64,000 nt of DNA from Pseudomonas sp. Irchel s3h14 (GTDB lineage: Bacteria; Pseudomonadota; Gammaproteobacteria; Pseudomonadales; Pseudomonadaceae). Each line of letters starts with the position of its first letter. The first letter of the stretch is position 1. Position numbers and translations under genes: made by a program. Positions 1 through 9,057 of the stretch are shown one piece after another. The notes below the pieces were generated by a model. The model saw only the letters and a program-made list of their open reading frames with translations. It searched no databases and had not been told where the DNA came from. Where the stretch lies: NCBI RefSeq assembly GCF_900187425.1, contig NZ_FYDJ01000001.1, positions 1 to 64,000 of the forward strand, in the 5' to 3' direction.

Positions 1-127
1 TCTCGCGGAGTAACTTGTGACGCTGATAATCTTGTTGACTATCAGTCTGACTCCACAAGCACCCACACGAATTGCTTGATTCAGTTGTTAAAGAGCGGTT
101 GGTTAAGATCTTTCGTCTCAACCGAGG
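1..127 (-). other. 16S rRNA leader with boxA (rRNA operon runs left, out of window)
   Basis: Read on the minus strand, this is the transcribed leader of an rRNA operon. The boxA-like antitermination element GCTCTTTAACA lies on the minus strand at about 86-97. It is followed by the conserved pseudomonad pre-16S leader with CAAGCAATTCGTGTGGGTGC. The mature 16S gene is not in the window and should begin a little beyond position 1. The 97-codon open frame on the plus strand here (72-365) is not considered coding. Confidence 0.85.
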
Positions 128-160
128 CGCGCATTCTACAGCAGCCTCTGTTGCTGTCAA
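128..160 (-). promoter_or_regulatory. rRNA operon promoter, proximal
   Basis: Minus-strand sigma-70 promoter. The -35 TTGACA is at 155-160 and the -10 TAGAAT at 133-138, with a 16-nt spacer and a GC-rich discriminator (GCGCGCC) after the -10, as in stringently controlled rRNA promoters. It lies just upstream of the boxA leader. Confidence 0.8.
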
Positions 161-241
161 GCGGTTATTTTCCGAAGTTTTCAAAGTTTCCTTTGCAACT
201 TCAACCACTTGCGCTTGCGATCTCTCGTTAGCGGGAGGCGA

Positions 242-269
242 ATTCTACAGCGTTACTCGCTGCTGTCAA
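242..269 (-). promoter_or_regulatory. rRNA operon promoter, middle
   Basis: Minus-strand TTGACA (264-269) and TAGAAT (242-247) with a 16-nt spacer. The hexamers and the spacer (starting GCAGC and ending GCTG) closely resemble those of the promoter at 128-160, so the two look like tandem copies. Confidence 0.75.
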
Positions 270-444
270 CACCTCTTTTACACCGCTTTCGACCGAGAAG
301 ATCGAATCGCCCATCAAGCTAAACCACCCTGCCTGACCGACTCCTTCTGGACTTCGACGAGCTGAAGCAACTCGCTGTCGAAAACTGCGTAACTCACTGT
401 TTACCAAGGAGTTTTCCGTTTCGACTGCGCCGGAAGTGGGGCGA

Positions 445-472
445 ATTATAGACTTCCAGAATCTGCCGTCAA
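445..472 (-). promoter_or_regulatory. rRNA operon promoter, distal
   Basis: Minus-strand TTGACG (467-472) and a perfect TATAAT (445-450), again with a 16-nt spacer. This is the third tandem promoter of the rRNA operon. The 300-odd bases between it and the leader contain no gene. Confidence 0.65.
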
Positions 473-577
473 CCCTTAATTACGCTTTTCTATCAATCAC
501 TTGCAGGACGCCGGAAAACAGCCCGTTTCCTCTCTATATAGGAGAGTAAAACGACCCCCTCTATATAGAAGAAACCC

Positions 578-1798
578 TCAGAGTACCCCGGCCTCTTTGA
601 ATGCAGCCACAACGCCGGCATCCAGACCCAACACCCGCTGCAGAACCTCCAGCGTATGCTCCCCTAATAGAGGAGGCGCATTGCGATACTCCACAGGCGT
701 TTCGGACAGACGAATCGGACTCGCCACTTGCGGCACCATCCCGGCCAGCACATGGGGCAGCTCGATCGCCAACCCGCGCGCCTTAACCTGAGGATCCGCA
801 AACATCTGAGCCAGATCATTGATCGGCCCGCACGGCACACCTGCTTGCTCCAACTGCAGCACCCACTCAGCAGTCGTCTTGAACACCGTCGCCTGGCGGA
901 TAAGCGGAATCAACACCGCCCGATTCGCCACCCGCAACTTGTTGGTCGCAAAACGTGGATCATCTGCCCACTGCGGCTGACCAGCCACTTCAGCAAACTT
1001 GCGAAACTGCCCGTCATTACCCACGGTAAGGATGAAGTCTCCATCCGCCGTAGGAAAGTCCTGATAAGGCACGATATTCGGATGAGCATTACCCAGGCGC
1101 TTCGGAGCATTGCCCGTAGTCAGGTAATTCATTGCCTGGTTAGCCAGACAGGCCACCTGAACATCCAACAGCGCCATATCAATATGCTGACCGCCACCGT
1201 CATGGTCCCGATGCGCAAGCGCTGCAAGGATCGCCACGGTCGAATAGAGACCGGTCAAAATGTCCGTCAGCGCCACGCCGACTTTCACCGGCCCGGCACC
1301 CTCGTCCCCTTCGGGTCGCCCCGTCAGACTCATCAGACCGCCCAGCCCCTGGATCATGAAGTCATAACCCGCGCGCTTGGCATAAGGGCCTGTCTGGCCA
1401 AACCCGGTAATCGAGCAATAGATCAGATTCGGATTGATCGCCTTGAGCGATTCATAATCCAGCCCATAAGCCGCCAGACCACCGACCTTGAAATTCTCGA
1501 TCAGGATGTCCGACTTCGCCGCCAGATCACGCACCAACTTCTGCCCTTCAGGCCGGGTGAAGTCGATGGTGACCGATTGCTTGTTGCGATTGGCCGACAA
1601 GTAATAGGCGGCCTCGCTGGTGTTCTCGCCATAAGCGTCTTTAAGGAAGGGAGGCCCCCAGGCGCGCGTGTCATCGCCATTGCCCGGGCGCTCGACCTTG
1701 ATCACTTCGGCGCCAAGGTCAGCAAGGATCTGCCCGGCCCACGGTCCGGCCAGAACCCGCGATAAATCCAGTACCCGTAGATGCGAAAGCGCGCCCAT
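578..1798 (-). CDS. gcdG: CaiB/BaiF (family III) CoA transferase, glutarate pathway
   Basis: 406 aa. Family III CoA transferase, probably moving CoA from succinyl-CoA to glutarate to make glutaryl-CoA for the adjacent dehydrogenase. The N-terminal HLRVLDLSRVLAGPWAGQ, the AEVIKVERP segment, the NLIYCSITGFGQTGPY stretch and the YDFMIQGLGG block are family hallmarks. The start at 1798 is chosen because AGGAG lies 6 nt upstream; an in-frame ATG 45 bases earlier has no such site and falls inside the upstream gene's end. It lies 13 bp downstream of gcdH in the same direction, so the two form an operon. The glutarate substrate is inferred from the gcdH and gcdR neighbours. Confidence 0.85.
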   Translation of the reverse strand: MGALSHLRVLDLSRVLAGPWAGQILADLGAEVIKVERPGNGDDTRAWGPPFLKDAYGENTSEAAYYLSANRNKQSVTIDFTRPEGQKLVRDLAAKSDILIENFKVGGLAAYGLDYESLKAINPNLIYCSITGFGQTGPYAKRAGYDFMIQGLGGLMSLTGRPEGDEGAGPVKVGVALTDILTGLYSTVAILAALAHRDHDGGGQHIDMALLDVQVACLANQAMNYLTTGNAPKRLGNAHPNIVPYQDFPTADGDFILTVGNDGQFRKFAEVAGQPQWADDPRFATNKLRVANRAVLIPLIRQATVFKTTAEWVLQLEQAGVPCGPINDLAQMFADPQVKARGLAIELPHVLAGMVPQVASPIRLSETPVEYRNAPPLLGEHTLEVLQRVLGLDAGVVAAFKEAGVL

Positions 1799-1811
1799 GG
1801 CCGTTCTCCTA

Positions 1812-2993
1812 TTAATAGAACGCCTGGATGCCAGTCTGCGCACGGCCGAGGATCAGTGCATGGACGTCATGCGTACCTTCATAGGTATTCACCACTTCCA
1901 GGTTGACCAAGTGGCGAGCAACACCGAACTCATCGGAAATACCATTACCACCCAGCATGTCACGCGCCATGCGGGCAATGTCCAGGGACTTGCCGCAGGA
2001 GTTGCGCTTCATCATCGAAGTGATCTCGACCGCCGCAGTACCTTCATCTTTCATACGACCCAGACGCAGGCAACCTTGCAGCGCCAGGGTGATTTCAGTC
2101 TGCATGTCGGCCAGCTTCTTCTGGATCAGCTGAGTGGCGGCCAATGGACGGCCGAACTGCTGACGATCCAGGGTGTATTGGCGAGCGGTGTGCCAGCAAA
2201 ACTCGGCCGCGCCCAGCGCGCCCCAGGAAATGCCGTAGCGGGCCGAGTTGAGGCAAGTAAAAGGGCCTTTCAAGCCACGGACATCCGGGAAGATGTTCTC
2301 TTCAGGGACAAACACGTTGTCCATGACGATTTCGCCGGTGATGGATGCGCGCAAGCCAACCTTGCCGTGAATTGCAGGAGCGCTCAGGCCTTTCCAGCCT
2401 TTCTCGAGCACGAAACCGCGGATGTCGCCGGCATCGTCCTTACCCCAGACCACGAACACATCGGCGATCGGGCTGTTGGTGATCCACATTTTGCAGCCAG
2501 TCAGGCTGTAACCGCCTTCCACTTTGCGTGCACGAGTGATCATCGAGCCCGGGTCGGAACCGTGGTCAGGCTCGGTCAGACCGAAGCAACCGATCCATTC
2601 ACCCGAAGCCAGTTTTGGCAGGTACTTCTGCTTTTGAGCTTCGGTGCCGAATTCATTGATCGGCACCATCACCAGCGAGGACTGCACACTCATCATCGAC
2701 CGATAGCCAGAGTCGACGCGCTCGACTTCACGGGCTATCAGGCCGTAGCTGACGTAGTTCAGGCCGCTGCCACCATACTGCTCAGGGATAGTCGCGCCCA
2801 ACAGGCCGATTTCACCCATCTCGCGGAAGATCGCCGGGTCGGTCTTTTCATGGCGGAAAGCTTCTAGAACACGCGGCGCGAGCTTCTGCTGAGCGAATTG
2901 CTCAGCGGTGTCGCGAATCATGCGTTCTTCTTCGGTGAGCTGTTGATCCAGCAGCAGGGGATCGATCCAGTTGAAGCTAGCTTTACCGCCCAT
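1812..2993 (-). CDS. gcdH: Glutaryl-CoA dehydrogenase
   Basis: 393 aa, the usual length for the family. FAD-dependent acyl-CoA dehydrogenase that oxidises and decarboxylates glutaryl-CoA to crotonyl-CoA and passes electrons to ETF. It acts in lysine, tryptophan and glutarate breakdown. Visible features are the [15 protein letters not shown] flavin/substrate segment (about residues 137-151), the [16 protein letters not shown] strand, and the C-terminal [17 protein letters not shown] block carrying the catalytic glutamate. It is the first gene of the gcdH-gcdG operon and is divergent from the LysR gene gcdR. Closely related acyl-CoA dehydrogenases cannot be fully excluded, but length, motif set and context all fit GcdH. 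Confidence 0.95.
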   Translation of the reverse strand: MGGKASFNWIDPLLLDQQLTEEERMIRDTAEQFAQQKLAPRVLEAFRHEKTDPAIFREMGEIGLLGATIPEQYGGSGLNYVSYGLIAREVERVDSGYRSMMSVQSSLVMVPINEFGTEAQKQKYLPKLASGEWIGCFGLTEPDHGSDPGSMITRARKVEGGYSLTGCKMWITNSPIADVFVVWGKDDAGDIRGFVLEKGWKGLSAPAIHGKVGLRASITGEIVMDNVFVPEENIFPDVRGLKGPFTCLNSARYGISWGALGAAEFCWHTARQYTLDRQQFGRPLAATQLIQKKLADMQTEITLALQGCLRLGRMKDEGTAAVEITSMMKRNSCGKSLDIARMARDMLGGNGISDEFGVARHLVNLEVVNTYEGTHDVHALILGRAQTGIQAFY

Positions 2994-3103
2994 GAGTGTG
3001 TCCTCTCGAATCGGGTCAAATAACGTGGGCTGATCCTAGGCCGGGTTCGGCGTTACGGCAAACGAGGATTTTGCATACTGTTGTGCTAATTTCTCACTCC
3101 GAA

Positions 3104-3131
3104 ACATCGCAAAATAGCTTTTATGCGATGT
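3104..3131. promoter_or_regulatory. Inverted repeat between gcdH and gcdR, candidate GcdR operator
   Basis: A perfect 8-bp inverted repeat, ACATCGCA (3104-3111) and TGCGATGT (3124-3131), with 12 bases between the arms. It lies in the 157-bp divergent intergenic region and ends 19 bp before the gcdR start. LysR regulators commonly bind such dyads between themselves and their target. The assignment to GcdR is inference. Confidence 0.5.
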
Positions 3132-3150
3132 ATTAGTGAGGTTGACGTAC

Positions 3151-4050
3151 ATGCGCAGGAAAATCCCCAGCACAACTGCCCTGATCAGCTTTGAAGCAGC
3201 AGCTCGCCACGAAAGTTTTACCAAGGCAGCTCAGGAGCTTTCGCTCACTCAGGGCGCCATTTGCCGACAGATCGCCAGCCTTGAGGAATTCCTCAGCGTA
3301 GAACTGTTCCGACGCTCGCGACGTGGGGTCAAGCTGACGGAGGCCGGACTTTCCTACAGCCGCCGGGTGGCTACCCAACTCGATGCCGTTGAACGGGACA
3401 CCTTGTCAGTGATGGGCCAGCAAGGTGCCAACGTGATCGAGCTGGCGGTGGTTCCAACCTTCGGCACTCAATGGCTACTGCCACGACTCAAGGATTTCCA
3501 GCAAAAACACCCGGAAGTGACGGTCAACCTCACCAACCGAACGCGCCCCTTCCTGTTTGCCGACACCGACTTCGATGCCGCGATCTATTTTGGCGATGCG
3601 GACTGGTCGGGTACCGAATCCCACAGGCTGATGGGCGAAAATCCGATGCCGGTATGCAGCCCCAACCTCATGGGGGAAAAGACAACCCTGTCTCCCGGCG
3701 ACATCGCCGAATTGCCCCTGCTGCAGCAGACCACCCGCCCTTATGCCTGGCGCCAGTGGTTCAACTCTCAAAACCTAAATGTCCCGCGAGACATGACAGG
3801 ACCGCGCTACGAGCTATTCTCCATGCTTGCCCAAGCGGCCATGCACGATATGGGAATAGCGCTGATTCCACCGTTCCTGATTCAACGTGAACTGGCCGAG
3901 AAGCGCCTGGTCATTGCCAACGCCCAAGCGTTATCAAGCATCAAGGCGTATTACTTGATGATTCCCGAGCGAAAGGTCGAATCGGCCTCTTTAAGGGCAT
4001 TTCGCGATTGGCTGGTCAATCAGGCACAGAGCTACAGCCTAGAAGGATAA
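3151..4050 (+). CDS. gcdR: LysR-family regulator of glutarate genes
   Basis: 299 aa. The N-terminal winged helix-turn-helix (about residues 5-65: FEAAARHESFTKAAQELSL.., AICRQIASLEE) is followed by a LysR substrate-binding domain. The GcvA-like layout (PRLKDFQQKHPEV, then DFDAAIYFGD) is typical of activators of amino-acid and organic-acid catabolism. ATG 3151 is preferred over an in-frame GTG at 3136, because GAGG at 3138-3141 is well placed for the ATG and overlaps the GTG. It is divergent from gcdH-gcdG, so it probably activates them in response to glutarate. Confidence 0.85.
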   Translation: MRRKIPSTTALISFEAAARHESFTKAAQELSLTQGAICRQIASLEEFLSVELFRRSRRGVKLTEAGLSYSRRVATQLDAVERDTLSVMGQQGANVIELAVVPTFGTQWLLPRLKDFQQKHPEVTVNLTNRTRPFLFADTDFDAAIYFGDADWSGTESHRLMGENPMPVCSPNLMGEKTTLSPGDIAELPLLQQTTRPYAWRQWFNSQNLNVPRDMTGPRYELFSMLAQAAMHDMGIALIPPFLIQRELAEKRLVIANAQALSSIKAYYLMIPERKVESASLRAFRDWLVNQAQSYSLEG

Positions 4051-4486
4051 AGGCCTCGCCTGATTAACTGACCTCGTAGTCAGCAAAATCAAAGCACTAC
4101 AGATATAAGTATTTGTCGCATATTCGAAGACTGTACCGACAAGCAGTACAAACGTCCCACAAGAGCCTGAAAACGTGGCCTTGAGCCTCTATTGCGGAGC
4201 AATAACGACTCATTCACCTGACCGATGCGTAAATTCTTCAATTTTCACAAGAATCCTTACAAGGCACGGCCTGCAAGGGATTGAACCGGTCAGTTGCGAC
4301 ATTCGGTCACGGGGTGACTTGTAGTTAATTTTCCGTCACCCGTCATAAACCCTTGAAGGGCACTAAGTTCGCCTGCAAAATGCCGCGCCCCGCCCTGATT
4401 TGGCGGGATCGTGCTGATCGGCCGCCCCCAGCCGCACCATCCGAAGTGCCTGGGTTTACTCAATAAGATCACGCAGGAGATTTGAC
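4051..4486. other. Intergenic region between gcdR and pntAA
   Basis: 436 bp without a credible gene. There is no clear terminator behind gcdR. A small dyad GTCAC-GGG-GTGAC lies at 4306-4318, and a related GTCACCC follows near 4335. The last 20 bases hold the pntAA ribosome binding site (AGGAG, about 12 nt before the GTG start). The pnt promoter must lie here, but I cannot place it with confidence. Confidence 0.5.
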
Positions 4487-5608
4487 GTGCACATTGGTGT
4501 TCCTCTCGAAACCCAGACCGGTGAAACACGGGTTGCTGCAACCCCGGAAACCATCAAGAAGCTGATCGGCCAGGGTCATAAGGTCACTGTGCAAAGCGGC
4601 GCCGGCATTAACGCCAGCGTTGTCGACAGTGCCTATGAAGCGGCAGGCGCAATTATTGGCAGCGCCAACGATGCGTTTGGTGCCGAGCTGATTCTCAAGG
4701 TGGTCGCCCCCAGCGACAGCGAACTGACGCTGATAAAAAGCGGCACCGTTGTGGTGGGCATGCTCAACCCGTTCAGCAATGAAACCATTGCCAAGCTGGC
4801 TGAGTGCGGCATTACCGCTTTCGCACTGGAGGCCGCACCACGCACCTCCCGCGCTCAGAGCCTGGATGTGCTGTCCTCCCAAGCCAACATCGCCGGTTAC
4901 AAAGCCGTGTTGCTGGCCGCTCACCACTATCCACGCTTCATGCCGATGCTGATGACCGCTGCGGGCACCGTGAAAGCGGCGCGTGTGCTGATACTCGGCG
5001 CCGGCGTGGCCGGTTTGCAGGCGATCGCTACGGCGAAACGTCTGGGTGCAGTGATCGAAGCGTCTGACGTACGTCCTGCGGTAAAAGAGCAGATCGAATC
5101 CCTCGGCGCCAAGTTCGTCGACGTGCCTTATGAGACCGATGAAGAGCGCGAATGCGCCGTTGGTGTCGGCGGTTACGCACGACCAATGCCCGCCAGCTGG
5201 ATGCAACGTCAGGCCCTGGCCGTGCACGAACGCGCCAAACAGGCTGACATTGTTATCACCACGGCACTGATCCCGGGCCGCAAGGCACCGACGTTGTTGA
5301 GCGCGGAAACCGTGGCGCAGATGAAGCCGGGCTCGGTGGTCATCGACCTCGCGGCAGCCCAGGGCGGCAACTGCCCGCTGACCGTGGCTGACCAGGTTGT
5401 GGTTGAGAATGGCGTGATTATTTGCGGCCCGACCAATCTGGCCGGCGCAGTCGCGGCAGACGCTTCAGCACTGTACGCGCGCAACCTGCTGGACTTCCTG
5501 AAGCTGGTCTTCAACAAAGAAGGCCAGTTCGAGATCAACCTCGAAGACGACATCGTCGCCGCGTGCCTGATGTGCCGCGACGGCCAAGTCATCCGCAAAA
5601 ACGCCTAA
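4487..5608 (+). CDS. pntAA: NAD(P) transhydrogenase subunit alpha part 1
   Basis: 373 aa. NAD(H)-binding domain I of the proton-translocating transhydrogenase, which drives hydride transfer from NADH to NADP+ with the proton gradient. The alanine dehydrogenase/PNT N-terminal fold opens the protein (HIGVPLETQTGETRVAATPE), and the Rossmann motif GAGVAGLQA lies at about residues 168-176. The start codon is GTG at 4487, preceded by AGGAG; translation begins at the conserved HIGVP of the family. The alpha subunit is split, and part 2 follows 15 bp downstream, as in many proteobacteria outside the enterics. Confidence 0.95.
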   Translation: MHIGVPLETQTGETRVAATPETIKKLIGQGHKVTVQSGAGINASVVDSAYEAAGAIIGSANDAFGAELILKVVAPSDSELTLIKSGTVVVGMLNPFSNETIAKLAECGITAFALEAAPRTSRAQSLDVLSSQANIAGYKAVLLAAHHYPRFMPMLMTAAGTVKAARVLILGAGVAGLQAIATAKRLGAVIEASDVRPAVKEQIESLGAKFVDVPYETDEERECAVGVGGYARPMPASWMQRQALAVHERAKQADIVITTALIPGRKAPTLLSAETVAQMKPGSVVIDLAAAQGGNCPLTVADQVVVENGVIICGPTNLAGAVAADASALYARNLLDFLKLVFNKEGQFEINLEDDIVAACLMCRDGQVIRKNA

Positions 5609-5623
5609 GCAGGGATTCAGACG

Positions 5624-5947
5624 ATGGAAGAGCTTATCTCCCCCGGTATCTACAACCTGATCATCTTCGTGCTGGCGATTTATGTCGGTTATCACGTGGT
5701 CTGGAACGTTACACCTGCACTGCACACGCCTTTGATGGCGGTGACCAACGCGATCTCGGCGATCGTGATCGTCGGCGCCATGTTGGCCGCGGCATTGACC
5801 GTCACACCTCTGGGCAAAACCATGGGCACCCTGGCGGTAGCTCTGGCAGCGGTGAACGTATTTGGTGGCTTCCTGGTTACCCGCAGGATGCTTGAGATGT
5901 TCAAGAAAAAAGCCCCAAAAGCAGTAAAAGAAGAGGCGCCTAAGTAA
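5624..5947 (+). CDS. pntAB: NAD(P) transhydrogenase subunit alpha part 2
   Basis: 107 aa. The membrane segment that forms the C-terminal part of PntA in single-chain versions. It has three hydrophobic helices (about residues 7-26, 34-60 and 65-85) and a lysine-rich cytoplasmic tail. Its stop codon TAA shares one base with the ATG of pntB, so the two are translationally coupled. It builds the proton channel together with the helices of PntB. Confidence 0.95.
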   Translation: MEELISPGIYNLIIFVLAIYVGYHVVWNVTPALHTPLMAVTNAISAIVIVGAMLAAALTVTPLGKTMGTLAVALAAVNVFGGFLVTRRMLEMFKKKAPKAVKEEAPK

Positions 5948-7383
5948 TGAGCATGAATCTTGTAACGACGCTCTACTTGATCGCGTCGATCTGTTTCATC
6001 CAGGCCCTCAAAGGCCTGTCGCACCCGACCACGTCGCGGCGCGGCAACCTGTTCGGCATGCTTGGCATGGCGCTGGCCATCCTGACCACCGTGGGCCTCA
6101 TCTATAAGCTCGGCGCAGAGCTGGCCACCGCCGGGATCGGCTATGTCATCGTCGGCCTGCTGGTCGGCGGCACGGCCGGTTCGATCATGGCCAAACGCGT
6201 TGAAATGACCAAGATGCCGGAACTGGTCGCCTTCATGCACAGCATGATCGGTTTGGCCGCAGTGTTCATCGCCATTGCGGCGGTGGTCGAGCCGCAGTCT
6301 CTGGGCATCGTCAAACAGTTAGGTGATTCGATTCCGGCCGGTAACCGCATGGAGCTGTTCCTTGGCGCAGCGATTGGTGCCATCACCTTCTCCGGTTCAG
6401 TAATTGCCTTCGGCAAGCTGTCGGGCAAGTACAAGTTCCGTCTGTTCCAGGGCGCACCGGTACAGTTCAGCGGTCAACACAAGTTGAACCTGGTGTTGGG
6501 CCTGGCGACGCTCGGCCTGGGCATCACTTTCATGCTGACCGGCAACCTTGGCGCCTTCGCCCTGATGCTGGCCCTGGCCTTCGTGATGGGCGTGCTGATC
6601 ATCATCCCGATCGGCGGTGCCGATATGCCGGTGGTGGTGTCGATGCTCAACAGCTATTCCGGTTGGGCAGCAGCGGGTATCGGCTTCTCGCTGAACAACT
6701 CGATGCTGATCATCGCCGGATCGCTGGTGGGCTCTTCCGGTGCAATCCTCTCGTACATCATGTGCAAAGCGATGAACCGCTCGTTCTTCAACGTACTGCT
6801 CGGCGGTTTCGGCGGTGCAACGGAATCCGCAGGCCCCGCTGGCGCCAAGGAAGCTCGTCCGGTGAAGTCCGGCTCGTCCGATGACGCCGCGTTCCTGCTG
6901 ACCAACGCCGACACCGTGATCATCGTGCCGGGCTATGGCCTGGCGGTGGCACGTGCCCAGCACTCTCTGATGGAACTGGCGGAGAAGTTGACTCACCGTG
7001 GTGTCACTGTGAAGTTTGCGATCCACCCGGTCGCCGGGCGGATGCCAGGACACATGAACGTCCTGCTGGCCGAGGCCGAAGTACCTTACGAGCAAGTGTT
7101 CGAGATGGAAGACATCAACTCCGAGTTCGGTCAGACCGACGTGGTGCTGGTGCTTGGCGCCAACGATGTGGTCAACCCGGCGGCGAAGAACGATCCGAAA
7201 TCGCCGATTGCCGGCATGCCGATCCTCGAGGCCTACAAAGCCAAGACCGTCATCGTCAACAAGCGCTCGATGGCCAGCGGCTATGCCGGCCTGGACAACG
7301 AGCTTTTCTACCTCGACAAAACCATGATGGTCTTCGGCGACGCCAAGAAAGTCATCGAAGACATGGTCAAAGCCGTCGATTAA
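5947..7383 (+). CDS. pntB: NAD(P) transhydrogenase subunit beta
   Basis: 478 aa. About nine membrane helices occupy residues 1-280 and form domain II. The C-terminal NADP(H)-binding domain III starts near residue 310 (FLLTNADTVIIVPGYGLAVARAQ region) and includes the VLVLGANDVVNPAA segment. It is the last gene of pntAA-pntAB-pntB, followed by a strong intrinsic terminator. A second in-frame ATG lies two codons in (ATG AGC ATG); the first is used here because it overlaps the preceding stop. Confidence 0.95.
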   Translation: MSMNLVTTLYLIASICFIQALKGLSHPTTSRRGNLFGMLGMALAILTTVGLIYKLGAELATAGIGYVIVGLLVGGTAGSIMAKRVEMTKMPELVAFMHSMIGLAAVFIAIAAVVEPQSLGIVKQLGDSIPAGNRMELFLGAAIGAITFSGSVIAFGKLSGKYKFRLFQGAPVQFSGQHKLNLVLGLATLGLGITFMLTGNLGAFALMLALAFVMGVLIIIPIGGADMPVVVSMLNSYSGWAAAGIGFSLNNSMLIIAGSLVGSSGAILSYIMCKAMNRSFFNVLLGGFGGATESAGPAGAKEARPVKSGSSDDAAFLLTNADTVIIVPGYGLAVARAQHSLMELAEKLTHRGVTVKFAIHPVAGRMPGHMNVLLAEAEVPYEQVFEMEDINSEFGQTDVVLVLGANDVVNPAAKNDPKSPIAGMPILEAYKAKTVIVNKRSMASGYAGLDNELFYLDKTMMVFGDAKKVIEDMVKAVD

Positions 7384-7405
7384 AACCTGCTCCAGCGCAA
7401 TACCC

Positions 7406-7438
7406 AAAACCTCAGCCTTTAGTAGGCTGGGGTTTTTT
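7406..7438 (+). terminator. Intrinsic terminator of the pnt operon
   Basis: The hairpin AACCTCAGCC / GGCTGGGGTT (one G-T pair) has a 7-base loop and is followed by six T residues. It lies 23 bp after the pntB stop. Confidence 0.85.
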
Positions 7439-7563
7439 ATTGCCCGCTAAAAACCGACCAAAGGCTCTAAATCGGGGCTCTGCATTCGACCATGGTAGCG
7501 GGAGGAATTTTTTTGAAATCACTAGACTGCATACCTTGCTTTCGTTGCCCGAGATAACAATCC

Positions 7564-9057
7564 ATGTACCGTGATCGTATTCGCTTGCCTTCGTTGTTGG
7601 ATAAGGTGATGAGCGCCGCTGACGCTGCCGCTCTGATTGAGGACGGCATGACCGTCGGCATGAGTGGTTTCACTCGCGCCGGCGAAGCCAAAGCCGTGCC
7701 CCATGCATTGGCCGAGCGCGCCAAAATCACCCCGCTGAAAATCACGCTGATGACCGGCGCCAGCCTGGGCAATGACCTCGATAAACAGCTCACCGAAGCC
7801 GGCGTATTGTCACGACGCATGCCCTTCCAGGTCGACAGCACCCTGCGCAAAGCCATTAACGCCGGCGAAGTGATGTTCATTGACCAGCATCTGTCGGAAA
7901 CCGTGGAGTCGCTGCGCAATCAGCAACTCAAGCTGCCGGACATCGCGGTGATTGAAGCTGTGGCGATCACCGAGCAGGGCCATATCGTGCCGACCACGTC
8001 GGTGGGTAACTCGGCCAGCTTCGCGATTTTCGCCAAACAGGTGATCGTCGAGATCAACCTGGCGCACAACCCGAATCTCGAAGGTCTGCACGACATCTAT
8101 ATCCCGACCTATCGGCCGACCCGCACGCCGATTCCACTGGTAAAGGTCGACGATCGCATTGGCAGCACTGCCATCCCGATCCCGCCGGAAAAGATCGTCG
8201 CAATCGTGATCACCAATCAGTCCGACTCGCCGTCCACCGTACTGCCGCCGGACGTTGATACCCAGGCCATTGCCGACCACCTGATCGACTTCTTCAAACA
8301 GGAAGTGGCTGCCGGGCGCATGACCAACAAGCTCGGCCCGCTGCAAGCCGGGATTGGCAACATCGCCAACTCGGTGATGTGCGGGCTGATCGACTCGCCG
8401 TTCGAAGACCTGACGATGTACTCCGAAGTGCTTCAGGACTCGACCTTCGACCTGATCGACGCCGGCAAGCTGAGCTTTGCTTCGGGCAGCTCGATCACCT
8501 TGTCGAGCCGTCGCAATACCGATGTTTTCGGCAACCTTGAGCGCTACAAGGACAAACTGGTCCTGCGCCCGCAGGAAATTTCCAACCACCCGGAAGTGGT
8601 GCGCCGGCTCGGCATCATCGGCATCAACACGGCGCTTGAGTTCGACTTGTACGGCAACGTCAACTCCACCCACATCTGCGGCACGCGGATGATGAACGGC
8701 ATCGGCGGCTCGGGCGACTTTGCGCGCAATGCGCATTTGGCGATTTTCGTAACCAAATCGATCGCCAAGGGCGGCGCGATTTCCAGCGTGGTGCCGATGG
8801 TCAGCCACGTTGATCACACTGAGCATGACGTCGACATCCTCGTCACCGAGATCGGTCTGGCGGACTTGCGTGGCCTGGCGCCGCGAGAGCGCGCTCGGGT
8901 CATCATCGACAACTGCGTGCACCCGGACTATCGGCAAGCCCTGGATGACTACTTCACAGCCGCTTGTGCACTCGGCGGGCACACGCCGCATATCCTGCGT
9001 GATGCCCTGAGCTGGCACATAAACCTCGAAGAAACCGGGCGGATGCTCGCGGTGTAA
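7564..9057 (+). CDS. Acetyl-CoA hydrolase / succinyl-CoA:acetate CoA-transferase family
   Basis: 497 aa, class I CoA transferase of the Cat1/AarC type. These enzymes exchange CoA between succinyl-CoA and acetate (or propionate), or act as acyl-CoA hydrolases. The active-site glutamate lies in the YSEVLQDS motif at about E288. The oxyanion/CoA-binding glycines follow in NGIGGSGDF (about 378-386), and GNIANSV lies at about 265-271. It is a single-gene unit between the pnt terminator and a gene-free stretch. Sequence alone does not separate transferase from hydrolase, or acetate from propionate. The in-frame ATG at 7564 begins a typical N-terminus for the family. Confidence 0.85.
   Translation: MYRDRIRLPSLLDKVMSAADAAALIEDGMTVGMSGFTRAGEAKAVPHALAERAKITPLKITLMTGASLGNDLDKQLTEAGVLSRRMPFQVDSTLRKAINAGEVMFIDQHLSETVESLRNQQLKLPDIAVIEAVAITEQGHIVPTTSVGNSASFAIFAKQVIVEINLAHNPNLEGLHDIYIPTYRPTRTPIPLVKVDDRIGSTAIPIPPEKIVAIVITNQSDSPSTVLPPDVDTQAIADHLIDFFKQEVAAGRMTNKLGPLQAGIGNIANSVMCGLIDSPFEDLTMYSEVLQDSTFDLIDAGKLSFASGSSITLSSRRNTDVFGNLERYKDKLVLRPQEISNHPEVVRRLGIIGINTALEFDLYGNVNSTHICGTRMMNGIGGSGDFARNAHLAIFVTKSIAKGGAISSVVPMVSHVDHTEHDVDILVTEIGLADLRGLAPRERARVIIDNCVHPDYRQALDDYFTAACALGGHTPHILRDALSWHINLEETGRMLAV

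Noticed and set aside
72..365. Open frame of 97 codons on the plus strand
   Set aside because: It lies across rRNA promoters and leader and has no family resemblance.
728..1765. Long open frame (345 codons) on the plus strand
   Set aside because: It is antisense to gcdG; a high-GC shadow frame with Arg/His-rich, unrecognisable product.
1668..2867. Long open frame (399 codons) on the plus strand
   Set aside because: It is antisense to gcdH, which is clearly coding; the composition is that of a shadow frame.
4306..4345. GTCAC-GGG-GTGAC dyad and the following GTCACCC before pntAA, as an operator
   Set aside because: Short, far (about 140 bp) from the start codon and with no matching regulator, so I list it only in the intergenic note.
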